From JACQHJ01 sp038063075 (GTDB taxonomy: Bacteria; Patescibacteriota; Microgenomatia; Levybacterales; UBA12049), in contig JBBTVW010000037.1 in assembly GCA_038063075.1 (NCBI GenBank), forward strand, positions 1 to 27,299: a stretch of DNA of 27,299 nt, given 5' to 3'. The translations under genes were made by a program, and so were the position numbers. The number at the start of each line of letters is the position of its first letter. Within the stretch, counting starts at the first letter, position 1. Under the pieces are notes generated by a model that saw only the letters and a program-made list of their open reading frames with translations, searched no databases and was not told the origin of the DNA. Shown one piece after another: positions 20,902-27,299 of the stretch.

Positions 20902-21087
20902 ATGGCAAAAAAATCAAACGTAGTTAAATTTAATAAAAAACAAAAATTCTCTTCAAGGGAGAAGAATATCTGTAAGATCTGCGGTAGGACACGTGGATAT
21001 ATGAGAAGATTTGGAGTTTGCAGAATTTGTTTTAGAGAGTTAGCTCAGAAAGGAGAGCTTCCAGGAGTAGTTAAATCAACCTGGTAA
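20902..21087 (+). CDS. rpsZ: 30S ribosomal protein uS14, zinc-binding (type Z)
   Basis: Short S14 (61 residues) of the zinc-containing class. The cysteines C24, C27, C40 and C43 form the CxxC...CxxC site (CKIC and CRIC), and the ending FRELAQKGELPGVVKSTW is the family signature. It sits in the usual place between rplE and rpsH, 3 bases after rplE. Confidence 0.96.
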   Translation: MAKKSNVVKFNKKQKFSSREKNICKICGRTRGYMRRFGVCRICFRELAQKGELPGVVKSTW

Positions 21088-21093
21088 TTTTAT

Positions 21094-21486
21094 ATGAACC
21101 ATTTAGTATCTGATTCAATCATAAGAATTAAAAATAGCGCAAAGGCAAATAGAAAGGAAGTTGTACTTCCATACTCTTCTATTAATAAAGCTATTGGAAA
21201 AGTATTGGTTGCTGAAGGATTTTTAGAATCAATAAAAGAAGAGGTAGTTGAAGGTAAAAAACAACTTAATGCAGTAATTAAATATGAAAAAAGAATACCA
21301 GTTTTAACAAACGTAATTGTAATTTCAAAACCATCACTTAGAGTTTACAAACCAGCAAAGAAAATGGAAGAAGTTAGAAAAAGAGGTAGAAGAAAAGTTA
21401 TTATTTCAACAAGCAAGGGAGTAATGACTGCAGAAAATGCACAAAAAAATGGAGTAGGAGGAGAGGTCTTGTTTGCCATCTGGTAA
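21094..21486 (+). CDS. rpsH: 30S ribosomal protein uS8
   Basis: Ribosomal protein S8 (130 residues), which organises the central domain of 16S rRNA. The opening is DSIIRIKNSAKANRKEV, where most S8 begin with DPIADMLTRIRNA. The C-terminal half has VISKPSLRVYKP and the signature ISTSKGVMTAENAQKNGVGGEVLFAIW. It starts 6 bases after rpsZ. In E. coli S8 represses the spc operon; no matching site was identified here. Confidence 0.95.
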   Translation: MNHLVSDSIIRIKNSAKANRKEVVLPYSSINKAIGKVLVAEGFLESIKEEVVEGKKQLNAVIKYEKRIPVLTNVIVISKPSLRVYKPAKKMEEVRKRGRRKVIISTSKGVMTAENAQKNGVGGEVLFAIW

Positions 21487-21487
21487 T

Positions 21488-22048
21488 ATGTCAAAAATTG
21501 CAAAAAAACCAATTATAATTAAGGAAGGAATAACAGTTAATCTTTCAGATCAAGATGTAAATGTTAGTGGACCAAAGGGCAATTTGTCTTTTAGAGTTCC
21601 TTTTGGTATAAAAGCAGAGGTTTTAGATGGACAAATAATCATTTCTCAGGATAAGAAAAATGATAGAGGAACAAGAGCATTATTTGGTCTAACAAGATCA
21701 ATGATTGCCAATTTAGTTGAGGGAGTAAGTAAAGGATTTGAATCAAAACTAGAGCTCGTAGGAGTAGGTTTTAGAGCCCAAGCTAGCAACGATACTTTAA
21801 CGCTGTCTTTAGGATTCTCTCATCCAGTTATTATAAAAGCAGAACCAGGTATTACATTTGCAGTTAATGAAAACATAATTACAGTTTCTGGAATTAATAA
21901 AATGTTGGTTGGTAATACAGCCGCAAAAATAAGAGCAATTAGGCCACCAGAGCCATATAAAGGAAAAGGTATAAAATATGTTGGTGAATATATTAGAAGA
22001 AAAGTTGGAAAAGCAGCAAAGGCAGTAGCTGGAGCAGGAGCAAAATAA
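21488..22048 (+). CDS. rplF: 50S ribosomal protein uL6
   Basis: Ribosomal protein L6 (186 residues), at the base of the factor-binding stalk. It starts MSKIAKKPI and has VNVSGPKGNLSF, SMIANLVEGVSKGFESKLELVGVGFRA and the C-terminal IRPPEPYKGKGIKYVGE. The ATG at 21488 is preferred over a TTG at 21473: it gives the family's usual N-terminus and a TAATATG junction with rpsH. The tail ends in a short Ala/Gly-rich run. Confidence 0.95.
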   Translation: MSKIAKKPIIIKEGITVNLSDQDVNVSGPKGNLSFRVPFGIKAEVLDGQIIISQDKKNDRGTRALFGLTRSMIANLVEGVSKGFESKLELVGVGFRAQASNDTLTLSLGFSHPVIIKAEPGITFAVNENIITVSGINKMLVGNTAAKIRAIRPPEPYKGKGIKYVGEYIRRKVGKAAKAVAGAGAK

Positions 22049-22051
22049 AAT

Positions 22052-22393
22052 ATGAAAACACAAAAAATTAGTAGACAAAAAAGAGTAAGAGCTAAAATTG
22101 ACGGAAGCGCTGATAAGCCAAGGCTTTCAGTATTTAGATCTAATAAGTATATTTATGTTCAGGCAATTGATGATGAAAATCAAAAAACAATTGTTGGAGT
22201 AAGTGAAAAAGAGTTGCCAGAGGCAAAGGGAGTTAAAAAGGTCGATAGGGCTTTTGAGCTAGGTAAGTTATTTGCAAAAAAAGTTCTTGATAAAAAAATT
22301 ACACAAGTAATTTTTGATAGAGGTTCATATAGATATCATGGAAGAGTACAAAAAATTGCAGAAGGACTAAGAGAAGGAGGTCTTAAATTCTAA
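22052..22393 (+). CDS. rplR: 50S ribosomal protein uL18
   Basis: Ribosomal protein L18 (113 residues), which binds 5S rRNA. It shows RLSVFRSNKYIYVQAIDDE, a middle helix with LGKLFAKKVLDKKI, and the C-terminal signature FDRGSYRYHGRVQKIAEGLREGGLKF. It starts 3 bases after rplF. Its last codons contain the GGAGG that serves rpsE; the stop shares a base with the rpsE ATG (TAATG). Confidence 0.95.
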   Translation: MKTQKISRQKRVRAKIDGSADKPRLSVFRSNKYIYVQAIDDENQKTIVGVSEKELPEAKGVKKVDRAFELGKLFAKKVLDKKITQVIFDRGSYRYHGRVQKIAEGLREGGLKF

Positions 22394-22911
22394 TGGATAA
22401 AGTATTAAAACAATTCGATTACAATCAAAGAAATCAAGATGGCTTTGAGGAAAAAATAGTAAGAGTAAGTAGAGTTTCCAAAAAAACTAAAGGAGGAAAC
22501 AAGATTGGATTTTCAGTTCTTATGGTAGTTGGTAATAAACAAGGAAAGGTTGGAGTGGGGTTGGGAAAAGCAGGAGACGTATCGCTAGCTATTAGAAAAG
22601 GATCAACCCTTGCTAGAAAGCACGCAATTGAAGTTCCAATTATTAATGGAACAATTCCATTTGAGTTTCACATTAAACTTGGAGCAGCAAAGGTTTTATT
22701 AAAACCAGCACCAACAGGAAGCGGTGTTATCGCTGGTGGAGCTGTTAGAAGCGTAGTTTCTCTTGCGGGAATTTCTAATATTTCTTCAAAGGTTTTAGGA
22801 ACTGATAATCAAGCAAGTAATGTTTATGCAACAATTGAAGCTTTAAAGAGGCTTGCAGAAAGATATAAAAGAGAAGGACAAAGAAAGAGGACAAAACATG
22901 AATCTAAATAG
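22393..22911 (+). CDS. rpsE: 30S ribosomal protein uS5
   Basis: Ribosomal protein S5 (172 residues), which helps proofreading and mRNA unwinding. It has EEKIVRVSRVSKKTKGG, the FSVLMVVGNKQGKVGVGLGKA block, PAPTGSGVIAGGAVRSVV and GTDNQASNVYATIEAL. The basic C-terminus overlaps rplO by 14 bases. In most bacteria rpmD (uL30) lies between rpsE and rplO; here there is no room for it. Confidence 0.96.
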   Translation: MDKVLKQFDYNQRNQDGFEEKIVRVSRVSKKTKGGNKIGFSVLMVVGNKQGKVGVGLGKAGDVSLAIRKGSTLARKHAIEVPIINGTIPFEFHIKLGAAKVLLKPAPTGSGVIAGGAVRSVVSLAGISNISSKVLGTDNQASNVYATIEALKRLAERYKREGQRKRTKHESK

Positions 22912-23335
22912 TTTAACAAAAATTACAACAAAACAAAAAAGAAGACTTGGTCAAGGCCACGGAACTGGTCGTGTTAAAACCTCCGGAAGAGGTACAAAAG
23001 GACAAAACGCAAGAAGCAATAGAGCCCTTTCATTTGAAGGAGGAGCACTCCCTCTTATTAAAAGACTTCCATTTAGAAGAGGAAAAGATAGACACCACTC
23101 ATATAAAAAAACTCCAGTAATTGTTAATATTAAAGCACTAGAGCTTTTAAAAGCTGGTAGCATTGTAGATGTCAAAGCGTTAGTAGATGCTAAAATTGTT
23201 GCTTTGGATGACGCCAAAGAATATGGTGTTAAGATATTGGGGGATGGAAAATTAACCAAAGCTTATACAGTAAAATTGCCAATTTCTAAAAAAGCAGCAG
23301 AAAAAGTCAAAAAAGCCGGCGGTAGTGTAGAATAA
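22898..23335 (+). CDS. rplO: 50S ribosomal protein uL15
   Basis: Ribosomal protein L15 (145 residues). The Gly/Arg-rich N-terminal arm RRLGQGHGTGRVKTSGRGTKGQ and FEGGALPLIKRLPFRRG are typical. The frame is open 15 codons further upstream inside rpsE, but the ATG at 22898 gives the family's N-terminus and has an AGAGG 7 bases upstream. It overlaps rpsE and is followed by secY after 7 bases. Confidence 0.95.
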   Translation: MNLNSLTKITTKQKRRLGQGHGTGRVKTSGRGTKGQNARSNRALSFEGGALPLIKRLPFRRGKDRHHSYKKTPVIVNIKALELLKAGSIVDVKALVDAKIVALDDAKEYGVKILGDGKLTKAYTVKLPISKKAAEKVKKAGGSVE

Positions 23336-23342
23336 CATATAG

Positions 23343-24629
23343 ATGGAAAGAATACTTTCAATTTTTAGAAACAGCATCAATTCACCTGATGTTAGAAAAA
23401 AAATATTGTTTACAGCTTTTATTTTTCTTGTAACAAGAATTTTTGCTCATATACCAGTCTCTGGAGTTAACACAGCACAGCTTCAATCTCTTTTTTCTCA
23501 AAACCAATTCTTAGCTTTATTAGATGTTTTTTCAGGTGGAACTTTAGCAAATTTTTCAGTCATGGCTTTGGGTCTTAATCCATACATTAATGCTTCGATT
23601 ATATTGCAACTCTTAACTATGATTTTTCCAAAGCTTGAAGCCTTACAAAAAGAGGGAGAAGCGGGCAGGCAAAAGATCAATCAATATACAAGAATGTTAA
23701 CAGTCCCTCTTGCTGGACTTCAGGCGATTGGTATGTACGCATTACTTAGAAGCCAAGGTATTATCGATAACCTTTCTATAATTGGTTTAATTTCTTTAAT
23801 TTTAACCATGACAGCAGGAACAATGCTTATGGTTTGGCTTGGAGAATTAATAACTGAAAGAGGAGTAGGTAATGGAATTTCTCTTTTAATTTTTGCAGGA
23901 ATCGTCTCAAGGCTTCCAATTCTTTTTACTCAAACAGCAACAACTATTAATGCTCAAAACTTCTTTAATATCGCAGTTTTTGCTGTAATGGGAATTGCAG
24001 TTATTGCTTCAATTGTTATAGTTAATGAGGCAACTAGACAAATAACAGTTTATTATGCAAAAAGAGTTAGGGGGAATAAAATGTATGGAGGGCAATCTAC
24101 TCATCTTCCTTTAAGGCTAAATCAGGCTGGAGTTATACCAATTATTTTTGCAGTTTCTCTAGTTTTACTTCCATCTCTTTTTGCAAATTATTTAGTTGTA
24201 TCACCAAATCAAATACTTCATAATATTGGTACCGCAATTACTGTTTGGTTTAGCCCAACAGGACTTTTATATAATGGAGTTTATTTTATATTAGTAGTTG
24301 GATTTACATACTTTTATACTGCAGTTGTTTTCAATCCGAAAAAGATTGCAGAAGAAATTCAAAAATATGGGGGTTTTATTCCAGGAATTAGGCCAGGTAC
24401 GCCAACAGCTCATTACCTAAATTACATTTTAACTAGAATCACCCTAGCAGGAGCACTCTTTTTGGGTCTTATCGCAATTCTTCCTGAAGTTGCAAGACTT
24501 TTTTCAAATATTCAAAATCTTGCACTCGGAGGAACAGGTATACTTATCGTAGTTTCAGTTGTACTTGAAACAATTAAAGCAATCGAAGCACAGCTCGTAA
24601 TGAGAAATTACGAAGGATACGCTAAATGA
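23343..24629 (+). CDS. secY: protein translocase subunit SecY
   Basis: The channel subunit of the Sec translocon (428 residues), an integral membrane protein with about ten hydrophobic helices. Typical features are the first helix with RIFAHIPVSGVN, the region FSVMALGLNPYINASIILQLL, the GVGNGISLLIFAGIVSRLP segment, and the cytoplasmic loops with YYAKRVRGNKMYGGQSTHLPLRLNQAGVIPIIFA and the later PGIRPGTPT. It ends in a TGA that overlaps the adk start as ATGA, the only TGA stop among the long genes here. Confidence 0.97.
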   Translation: MERILSIFRNSINSPDVRKKILFTAFIFLVTRIFAHIPVSGVNTAQLQSLFSQNQFLALLDVFSGGTLANFSVMALGLNPYINASIILQLLTMIFPKLEALQKEGEAGRQKINQYTRMLTVPLAGLQAIGMYALLRSQGIIDNLSIIGLISLILTMTAGTMLMVWLGELITERGVGNGISLLIFAGIVSRLPILFTQTATTINAQNFFNIAVFAVMGIAVIASIVIVNEATRQITVYYAKRVRGNKMYGGQSTHLPLRLNQAGVIPIIFAVSLVLLPSLFANYLVVSPNQILHNIGTAITVWFSPTGLLYNGVYFILVVGFTYFYTAVVFNPKKIAEEIQKYGGFIPGIRPGTPTAHYLNYILTRITLAGALFLGLIAILPEVARLFSNIQNLALGGTGILIVVSVVLETIKAIEAQLVMRNYEGYAK

Positions 24630-25162
24630 AAATAGTAATTATTGGTATACAAGGTAGCGGTAAATCAACCCAAGGAAAATTACTTGGGCAAGCACTTAAG
24701 GTTCCATATCTTTCCACTGGGCACATTTTTAGAGTTTTATCCAAACAAGATACTCCACTAGGAAGACAAATAAAAGTTTTAATAAATGCTGGGTATTTGG
24801 TTCCTGATGAAAAATCTTTAAAGATAGTAGAAGAGTATTTAGGAAAAAAAGAATATGAGAATGGATATGTTTTAGATGGTTTTCCAAGAACCTTGGCTCA
24901 GGCAAAAGAATTTAATCAAGATATAGATAAGGTAATCTTAGTTAAGATTTCAGATAAAGAAGCTTTATGGAGAATTTCAGGAAGAGAAGAGATAAGAGAA
25001 GATGAGACTCTTATGGCAATCAGAAAAAGAATTGAAATGTTCCATAAGTTTACTGAGCCAGTTTTAGAATACTATAAAGAAAAAGGAATTTTAATTGAAA
25101 TAAACGGTGAACAAGCAATTGAAAAAATTCACAAAGATATAGAAAGTCAGCTAGGTATCTAA
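24626..25162 (+). CDS. adk: adenylate kinase, short-LID form
   Basis: A nucleoside monophosphate kinase (178 residues) in the usual adk position after secY. The P-loop is GIQGSGKSTQ (residues 7-16), where most Adk have GAPGAGKGTQ; the AMP-site signature LDGFPRTLAQA is present. The LID is nearly absent: after RISGREE only about ten residues precede the RKRIEMFHKFTEPVLEYY helix, so the zinc or hydrogen-bonded lid domain of the 214-residue form is missing. It presumably makes ADP from ATP and AMP, but another NMP substrate cannot be excluded. Overlaps secY by 4 bases. Confidence 0.9.
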   Translation: MKIVIIGIQGSGKSTQGKLLGQALKVPYLSTGHIFRVLSKQDTPLGRQIKVLINAGYLVPDEKSLKIVEEYLGKKEYENGYVLDGFPRTLAQAKEFNQDIDKVILVKISDKEALWRISGREEIREDETLMAIRKRIEMFHKFTEPVLEYYKEKGILIEINGEQAIEKIHKDIESQLGI

Positions 25163-25174
25163 TTTTTTACTTCA

Positions 25175-25927
25175 ATGATTAATATTAAAACTCCAAACGA
25201 AATAGAAATAATGCAAAAAGGCGGAAAGATGCTTTCAGAAGTTATGTGGGAGTTAGTGGCTTTTGTAAAAGAAGGAGTTTCGGAAATTGAAATCGATAAA
25301 TTAGCCCAAAAATTAATATTGGAAAAAGGTGGAGAGCCTGGATTTAAAAAAGTTGATGGATATAAATATAGCGTTTGTTTTTCAACTAATGATGTTGTAG
25401 TGCATGGAATTCCAACTGACTATAGACTAAAAGAAGGAGATGTAATTGGAATAGATTGTGGAGTTTTTTATAACGGTTTTCATACAGACATGTCTGAAAC
25501 GGTAATTGTTGGAAAAGCTAATAATTCAAAAACTGAAGAGTTTCTAAAGGTTGGTAAAATTGCCTTAGAAGAAGCAATTAAAAAAGTAGTAATAGGAAAT
25601 CATGTGGGAGACATTTCAAAAACAATTCAAGATATTGTTGAAGACAATGGATATAGTGTTGTTGAGGCCCTTGTAGGTCACGGAGTAGGTCGCAAGCTTC
25701 ATGAAGAGCCAGAAGTGCCAGGATTTCTTATGGAACCAATTAATCAAACACCATTACTTAGAGAAGGAATGGTAATTGCTGTTGAAGTAATTTATAACAT
25801 GGGTAAGCCTGAGTTAAAATTAGATAAAGATGGTTGGACTTTAAGAACTAAAGACGGTAGCCTTGGAGGACTTTATGAGAGGACAGTTGCGATAACAAGT
25901 AATGGGCCATTAATTCTTACCCCGTAA
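25175..25927 (+). CDS. map: type I methionine aminopeptidase
   Basis: Methionine aminopeptidase (250 residues), which removes the initiator Met from nascent proteins. All metal ligands are visible: D94 and D105 (IDCG and HTDM), H169 (GHGVGR), E204 (AVEVIY) and E235 (YERTVA), with the substrate histidines H77 and H176. No N-terminal SH3-like extension is present (type Ia). It begins 12 bases after adk. The unit may end here, because infA has its own promoter overlapping the end of map, though no terminator is seen. Confidence 0.96.
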   Translation: MINIKTPNEIEIMQKGGKMLSEVMWELVAFVKEGVSEIEIDKLAQKLILEKGGEPGFKKVDGYKYSVCFSTNDVVVHGIPTDYRLKEGDVIGIDCGVFYNGFHTDMSETVIVGKANNSKTEEFLKVGKIALEEAIKKVVIGNHVGDISKTIQDIVEDNGYSVVEALVGHGVGRKLHEEPEVPGFLMEPINQTPLLREGMVIAVEVIYNMGKPELKLDKDGWTLRTKDGSLGGLYERTVAITSNGPLILTP

Positions 25928-25967
25928 GCTTGCGGTTTAAGAGTGGTTTTGTTATAATTAAGCTTAC
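25924..25967. repeat. inverted repeat flanking the infA promoter
   Basis: GTAAGCTT (25924-25931) and AAGCTTAC (25960-25967) are a perfect 8-base inverted repeat, 28 bases apart, that brackets the promoter between them. A protein-binding or looping role is possible; the left arm also includes the map stop codon. Confidence 0.45.
25930..25958 (+). promoter_or_regulatory. infA promoter
   Basis: TTGCGG (25930-25935), 17 bases, TATAAT (25953-25958), the latter preceded by TGT (extended -10). The predicted start is near 25965. Confidence 0.8.
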
Positions 25968-26003
25968 AAATTCTAAATTCTAAGATAAATGAATTTAGGA
26001 TTT
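25968..26003 (+). promoter_or_regulatory. 13-bp hairpin in the infA leader
   Basis: AAATTCTAAATTC (25968-25980) pairs with GAATTTAGGATTT (25991-26003) over all 13 positions, counting one G-U, around a 10-base loop. It begins about 3 bases after the predicted transcription start and ends 7 bases before the infA ATG, which has no Shine-Dalgarno. A role in stability or in control of initiation is likely; the stem is AT-rich and only moderately stable. Confidence 0.6.
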
Positions 26004-26010
26004 ATATTTT

Positions 26011-26229
26011 ATGGCTCATCAGGGATCAATGGAAATGGAAGGGATAGTTAAAGAATCATTACCAAATACTTTATTTAGAGTTGAGCTTGAAAATGGACAT
26101 TTAGTTTTATGTCATTTATCAGGCAAAATGAGAATGCATTTTATTAAAATCCTTCCAGGAGACAGAGTTAGAGTTGAAATGACGCCATACGATAAGGAAA
26201 AAGGAAGAATTACTTTTAGGTTAAAATAA
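26011..26229 (+). CDS. infA: translation initiation factor IF-1
   Basis: IF-1 (72 residues), an OB-fold protein that closes the A site during initiation. The family core is clear: EGIVKESLPNTLFRVELENGH, HLSGKMRMHFIKILPGDRV and the ending PYDKEKGRITFRLK. It is the first gene of an operon with its own promoter, which continues into rpmJ, rpsM, rpsK and rpsD. The start codon lies 7 bases behind a hairpin and lacks a Shine-Dalgarno, so initiation here may be limited by that structure. Confidence 0.97.
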   Translation: MAHQGSMEMEGIVKESLPNTLFRVELENGHLVLCHLSGKMRMHFIKILPGDRVRVEMTPYDKEKGRITFRLK

Positions 26230-26230
26230 T

Positions 26231-26344
26231 ATGAAAGTTCAAGCTAGTGTTAAACCAAGATGTGCAAAATGTAAGATTATAAAAAGAGGAGGCGTGCTTA
26301 GGGTTACTTGTAGTAATCCAAGACATAAGCAAAGGCAAGGTTAA
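26231..26344 (+). CDS. rpmJ: 50S ribosomal protein bL36, zinc form
   Basis: Ribosomal protein L36, 37 residues. It begins MKVQASVKPRCAKCK and ends NPRHKQRQG. The zinc ligands C11, C14, C27 and H32 are all present (CAKC...C....H). It is joined to infA by TAATATG and followed by rpsM after 3 bases, the usual order. Confidence 0.96.
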   Translation: MKVQASVKPRCAKCKIIKRGGVLRVTCSNPRHKQRQG

Positions 26345-26347
26345 TTT

Positions 26348-26752
26348 ATGCGTATTTCAGGAATAAACTTACCAGATGAAAAAAGAGTAGATATAGGACT
26401 TTCCTATTTATTTGGTATTGGTAGAAAAAATGTAGTTAAGATTTTAAAAAGAGCAGAAGTTGACGCTGCAACAAGAATTAAGACATTATCTGAAGATGAG
26501 CAAAAAAGAATCGCAAAGGTTTTAGAAGAATATAAGATTGAAGGAGATTTAAGAGTAGAAATTCAAAATAATATTAAAAGACTTAGGGAAGTTGGAAGTT
26601 ATAGAGGAGTTAGGCACAGTAAGAATCTTCCAGTAAGAGGACAAAGAACAAAATCAAATGCTAGAACAAAAAGAGGAAAGAGAGTTACAATTGGAGCAAT
26701 CAAGAAAGAAGAAGCAGTAAAAATGGGAATAGGAGCAACACCAACTAAATAA
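26348..26752 (+). CDS. rpsM: 30S ribosomal protein uS13
   Basis: Ribosomal protein S13 (134 residues), in the 30S head, contacting tRNA and the 50S subunit. It starts MRISGINLPDEKRV; LFGIGRKNVVKIL, RLREVGSYRGVRHSKNLPVRGQRTKSNARTKRG match the family. The C-terminus is about 15 residues longer than in E. coli. Its start lies 3 bases after rpmJ. Confidence 0.96.
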   Translation: MRISGINLPDEKRVDIGLSYLFGIGRKNVVKILKRAEVDAATRIKTLSEDEQKRIAKVLEEYKIEGDLRVEIQNNIKRLREVGSYRGVRHSKNLPVRGQRTKSNARTKRGKRVTIGAIKKEEAVKMGIGATPTK

Positions 26753-26753
26753 T

Positions 26754-27155
26754 ATGGCAACAAAAGTATCAACAAAAACAGTTAAAGCAAAAAAGAGTAA
26801 CTTAAAAGTTACAGAAAAAGGTAGTGTTTATGTTTCTGCAACTTTTAATAATACCTTAGTTACTATTACAAACGAAAAAGGTGAAACAATTTCTTGGGGA
26901 TCTGCCGGAGCAGCAGGTTTTAAAGGAACAAGAAAATCAACCCCATTTGCAGCAACTACAGCTATGGAACAAGCAGCTAAAAAAGCAATAGAAAAAGGAC
27001 TTAAATCAGTTGACGTTTTTATTAAAGGACCTGGATCTGGAAGAGATGCAGCACTTCGTGCTATTAAATCAGCAGGACTTTCAATTGCATTAATTGCAGA
27101 TGTAACACCTATGCCACAAAATGGGCCTAGGGAAGAGAAAAAGAGGAGAATATAA
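26754..27155 (+). CDS. rpsK: 30S ribosomal protein uS11
   Basis: Ribosomal protein S11 (133 residues), on the 30S platform near the E-site mRNA. It has VYVSATFNNTLVTITNEKGE, the GAAGFKGTRKSTPFAA block, GPGSGRDAALRAIKSAGL and the ending DVTPMPQNGPREEKKRR. In place of the usual PHNGCRPPK(R)RR, the end reads PQNGPREEKKRRI, so the Cys is absent. It is joined to rpsM by TAATATG, and its stop shares a base with the rpsD start (TAATG). Confidence 0.95.
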   Translation: MATKVSTKTVKAKKSNLKVTEKGSVYVSATFNNTLVTITNEKGETISWGSAGAAGFKGTRKSTPFAATTAMEQAAKKAIEKGLKSVDVFIKGPGSGRDAALRAIKSAGLSIALIADVTPMPQNGPREEKKRRI

Positions 27156-27299
27156 TGGCAATATATACAGGACAAAAAAATAGACTTGATCGCAAAGAAG
27201 GAATCGATTTAGGGCTCAAAACCGTGGGGACGAAAGCCCATGCGAGCTTAGAGCGAAGGCTAAATATTACCCCTGTGCAACATGGCACAAAGCTTCGTC
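27155..27299 (+). CDS. rpsD: 30S ribosomal protein uS4, 3'-truncated by window edge
   Basis: The first 48 codons of ribosomal protein S4. The start MAIYTGQKNRLDRKEGIDLGL followed by a region ending TPVQHGTKLR matches the family opening (ARYTGPK...RREG.DL.L...PGQHG). The zinc-binding cysteines of the C+ form are absent. A GAGGAG lies about 8 bases before the ATG in rpsK. Arginine is encoded by AGA, CGC, CGA, AGG and CGT here, while most genes of the window use AGA almost alone. Confidence 0.92.
   Translation, partial: MAIYTGQKNRLDRKEGIDLGLKTVGTKAHASLERRLNITPVQHGTKLR

Noticed and set aside
24627..24629. Recoded TGA (as in Gracilibacteria or Absconditabacteria)
   Set aside because: The secY TGA is at the normal protein end, and no long gene here has an in-frame TGA, so the standard bacterial code fits.
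1..27299. Transposons, integrases, CRISPR arrays, tRNA or rRNA genes, inteins or introns
   Set aside because: No direct-repeat arrays, transposase motifs or cloverleaf-like segments were noticed, and the rpoB, rpoC and other housekeeping genes are uninterrupted.

Overview
The window is a continuous ribosomal-protein and RNA-polymerase superoperon from an AT-rich bacterium, very probably a member of the Candidate Phyla Radiation (Patescibacteria), plausibly Microgenomates-like. The signs are: no uL30 (rpmD) gene between rpsE and rplO, an adenylate kinase with almost no LID domain, a short uL2, charged extensions on several ribosomal proteins, heavy AGA/AAA codon use, and small orphan genes. 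In-frame TGA codons are absent from the long genes, so the standard bacterial code fits. The phylum call is inference; a phylogeny of the concatenated ribosomal proteins would settle it.

Layout. 1-6995: 3' part of rpoB, then rpoC, rpsL, rpsG. 6992-7591: minus-strand orphan gene. 7657-9803: fusA with its own promoter. 9805-12280: an island of six small genes on both strands (a candidate PD-(D/E)XK-type nuclease, an orphan behind a palindromic promoter, a DUF378-like membrane protein, an orphan, a MazG-like pyrophosphohydrolase, a single-span membrane protein). 12291-13900: promoter, tuf, rpsJ. 13902-14750: a leader with an apparent attenuator, then an Asp/Glu-racemase-family gene. 14757-14908: a second leader with alternative hairpins. 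14909-27299: rplC-rplD-rplW-rplB-rpsS-rplV-rpsC-rplP-rpmC-rpsQ-rplN-rplX-rplE-rpsZ-rpsH-rplF-rplR-rpsE-rplO-secY-adk-map, an internal promoter, then infA-rpmJ-rpsM-rpsK-rpsD (rpsD cut by the window end). No intergenic stretch reaches 300 bases.

The most interesting material is regulatory. (1) The racemase gene is preceded by a 22-codon leader ORF carrying a Trp-Tyr-Tyr-Arg-Phe run, overlapping mutually exclusive antiterminator and terminator hairpins: the layout of a classical aromatic-amino-acid attenuator. (2) rplC has its own promoter and a leader with competing hairpins, a U6 tract and a 10-base perfect complement of the canonical 16S rRNA 3' end that does not serve rplC directly. (3) fusA, tuf and infA each show promoter, hairpin at the RNA 5' end, U-rich stretch, and start codon without a Shine-Dalgarno. 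(4) The orphan genes appear to be leaderless: good -35/-10 pairs end only 6-10 bases before the start codon. (5) Inside the S10-spc-alpha operon, stop and start codons are fused in a stereotyped TAATATG or TAATG junction. (6) RpoB has natural substitutions at several rifampicin-contact positions.

Functionally, nearly everything serves transcription and translation. The island and the racemase are the only genes that do not obviously belong to the gene-expression machinery.
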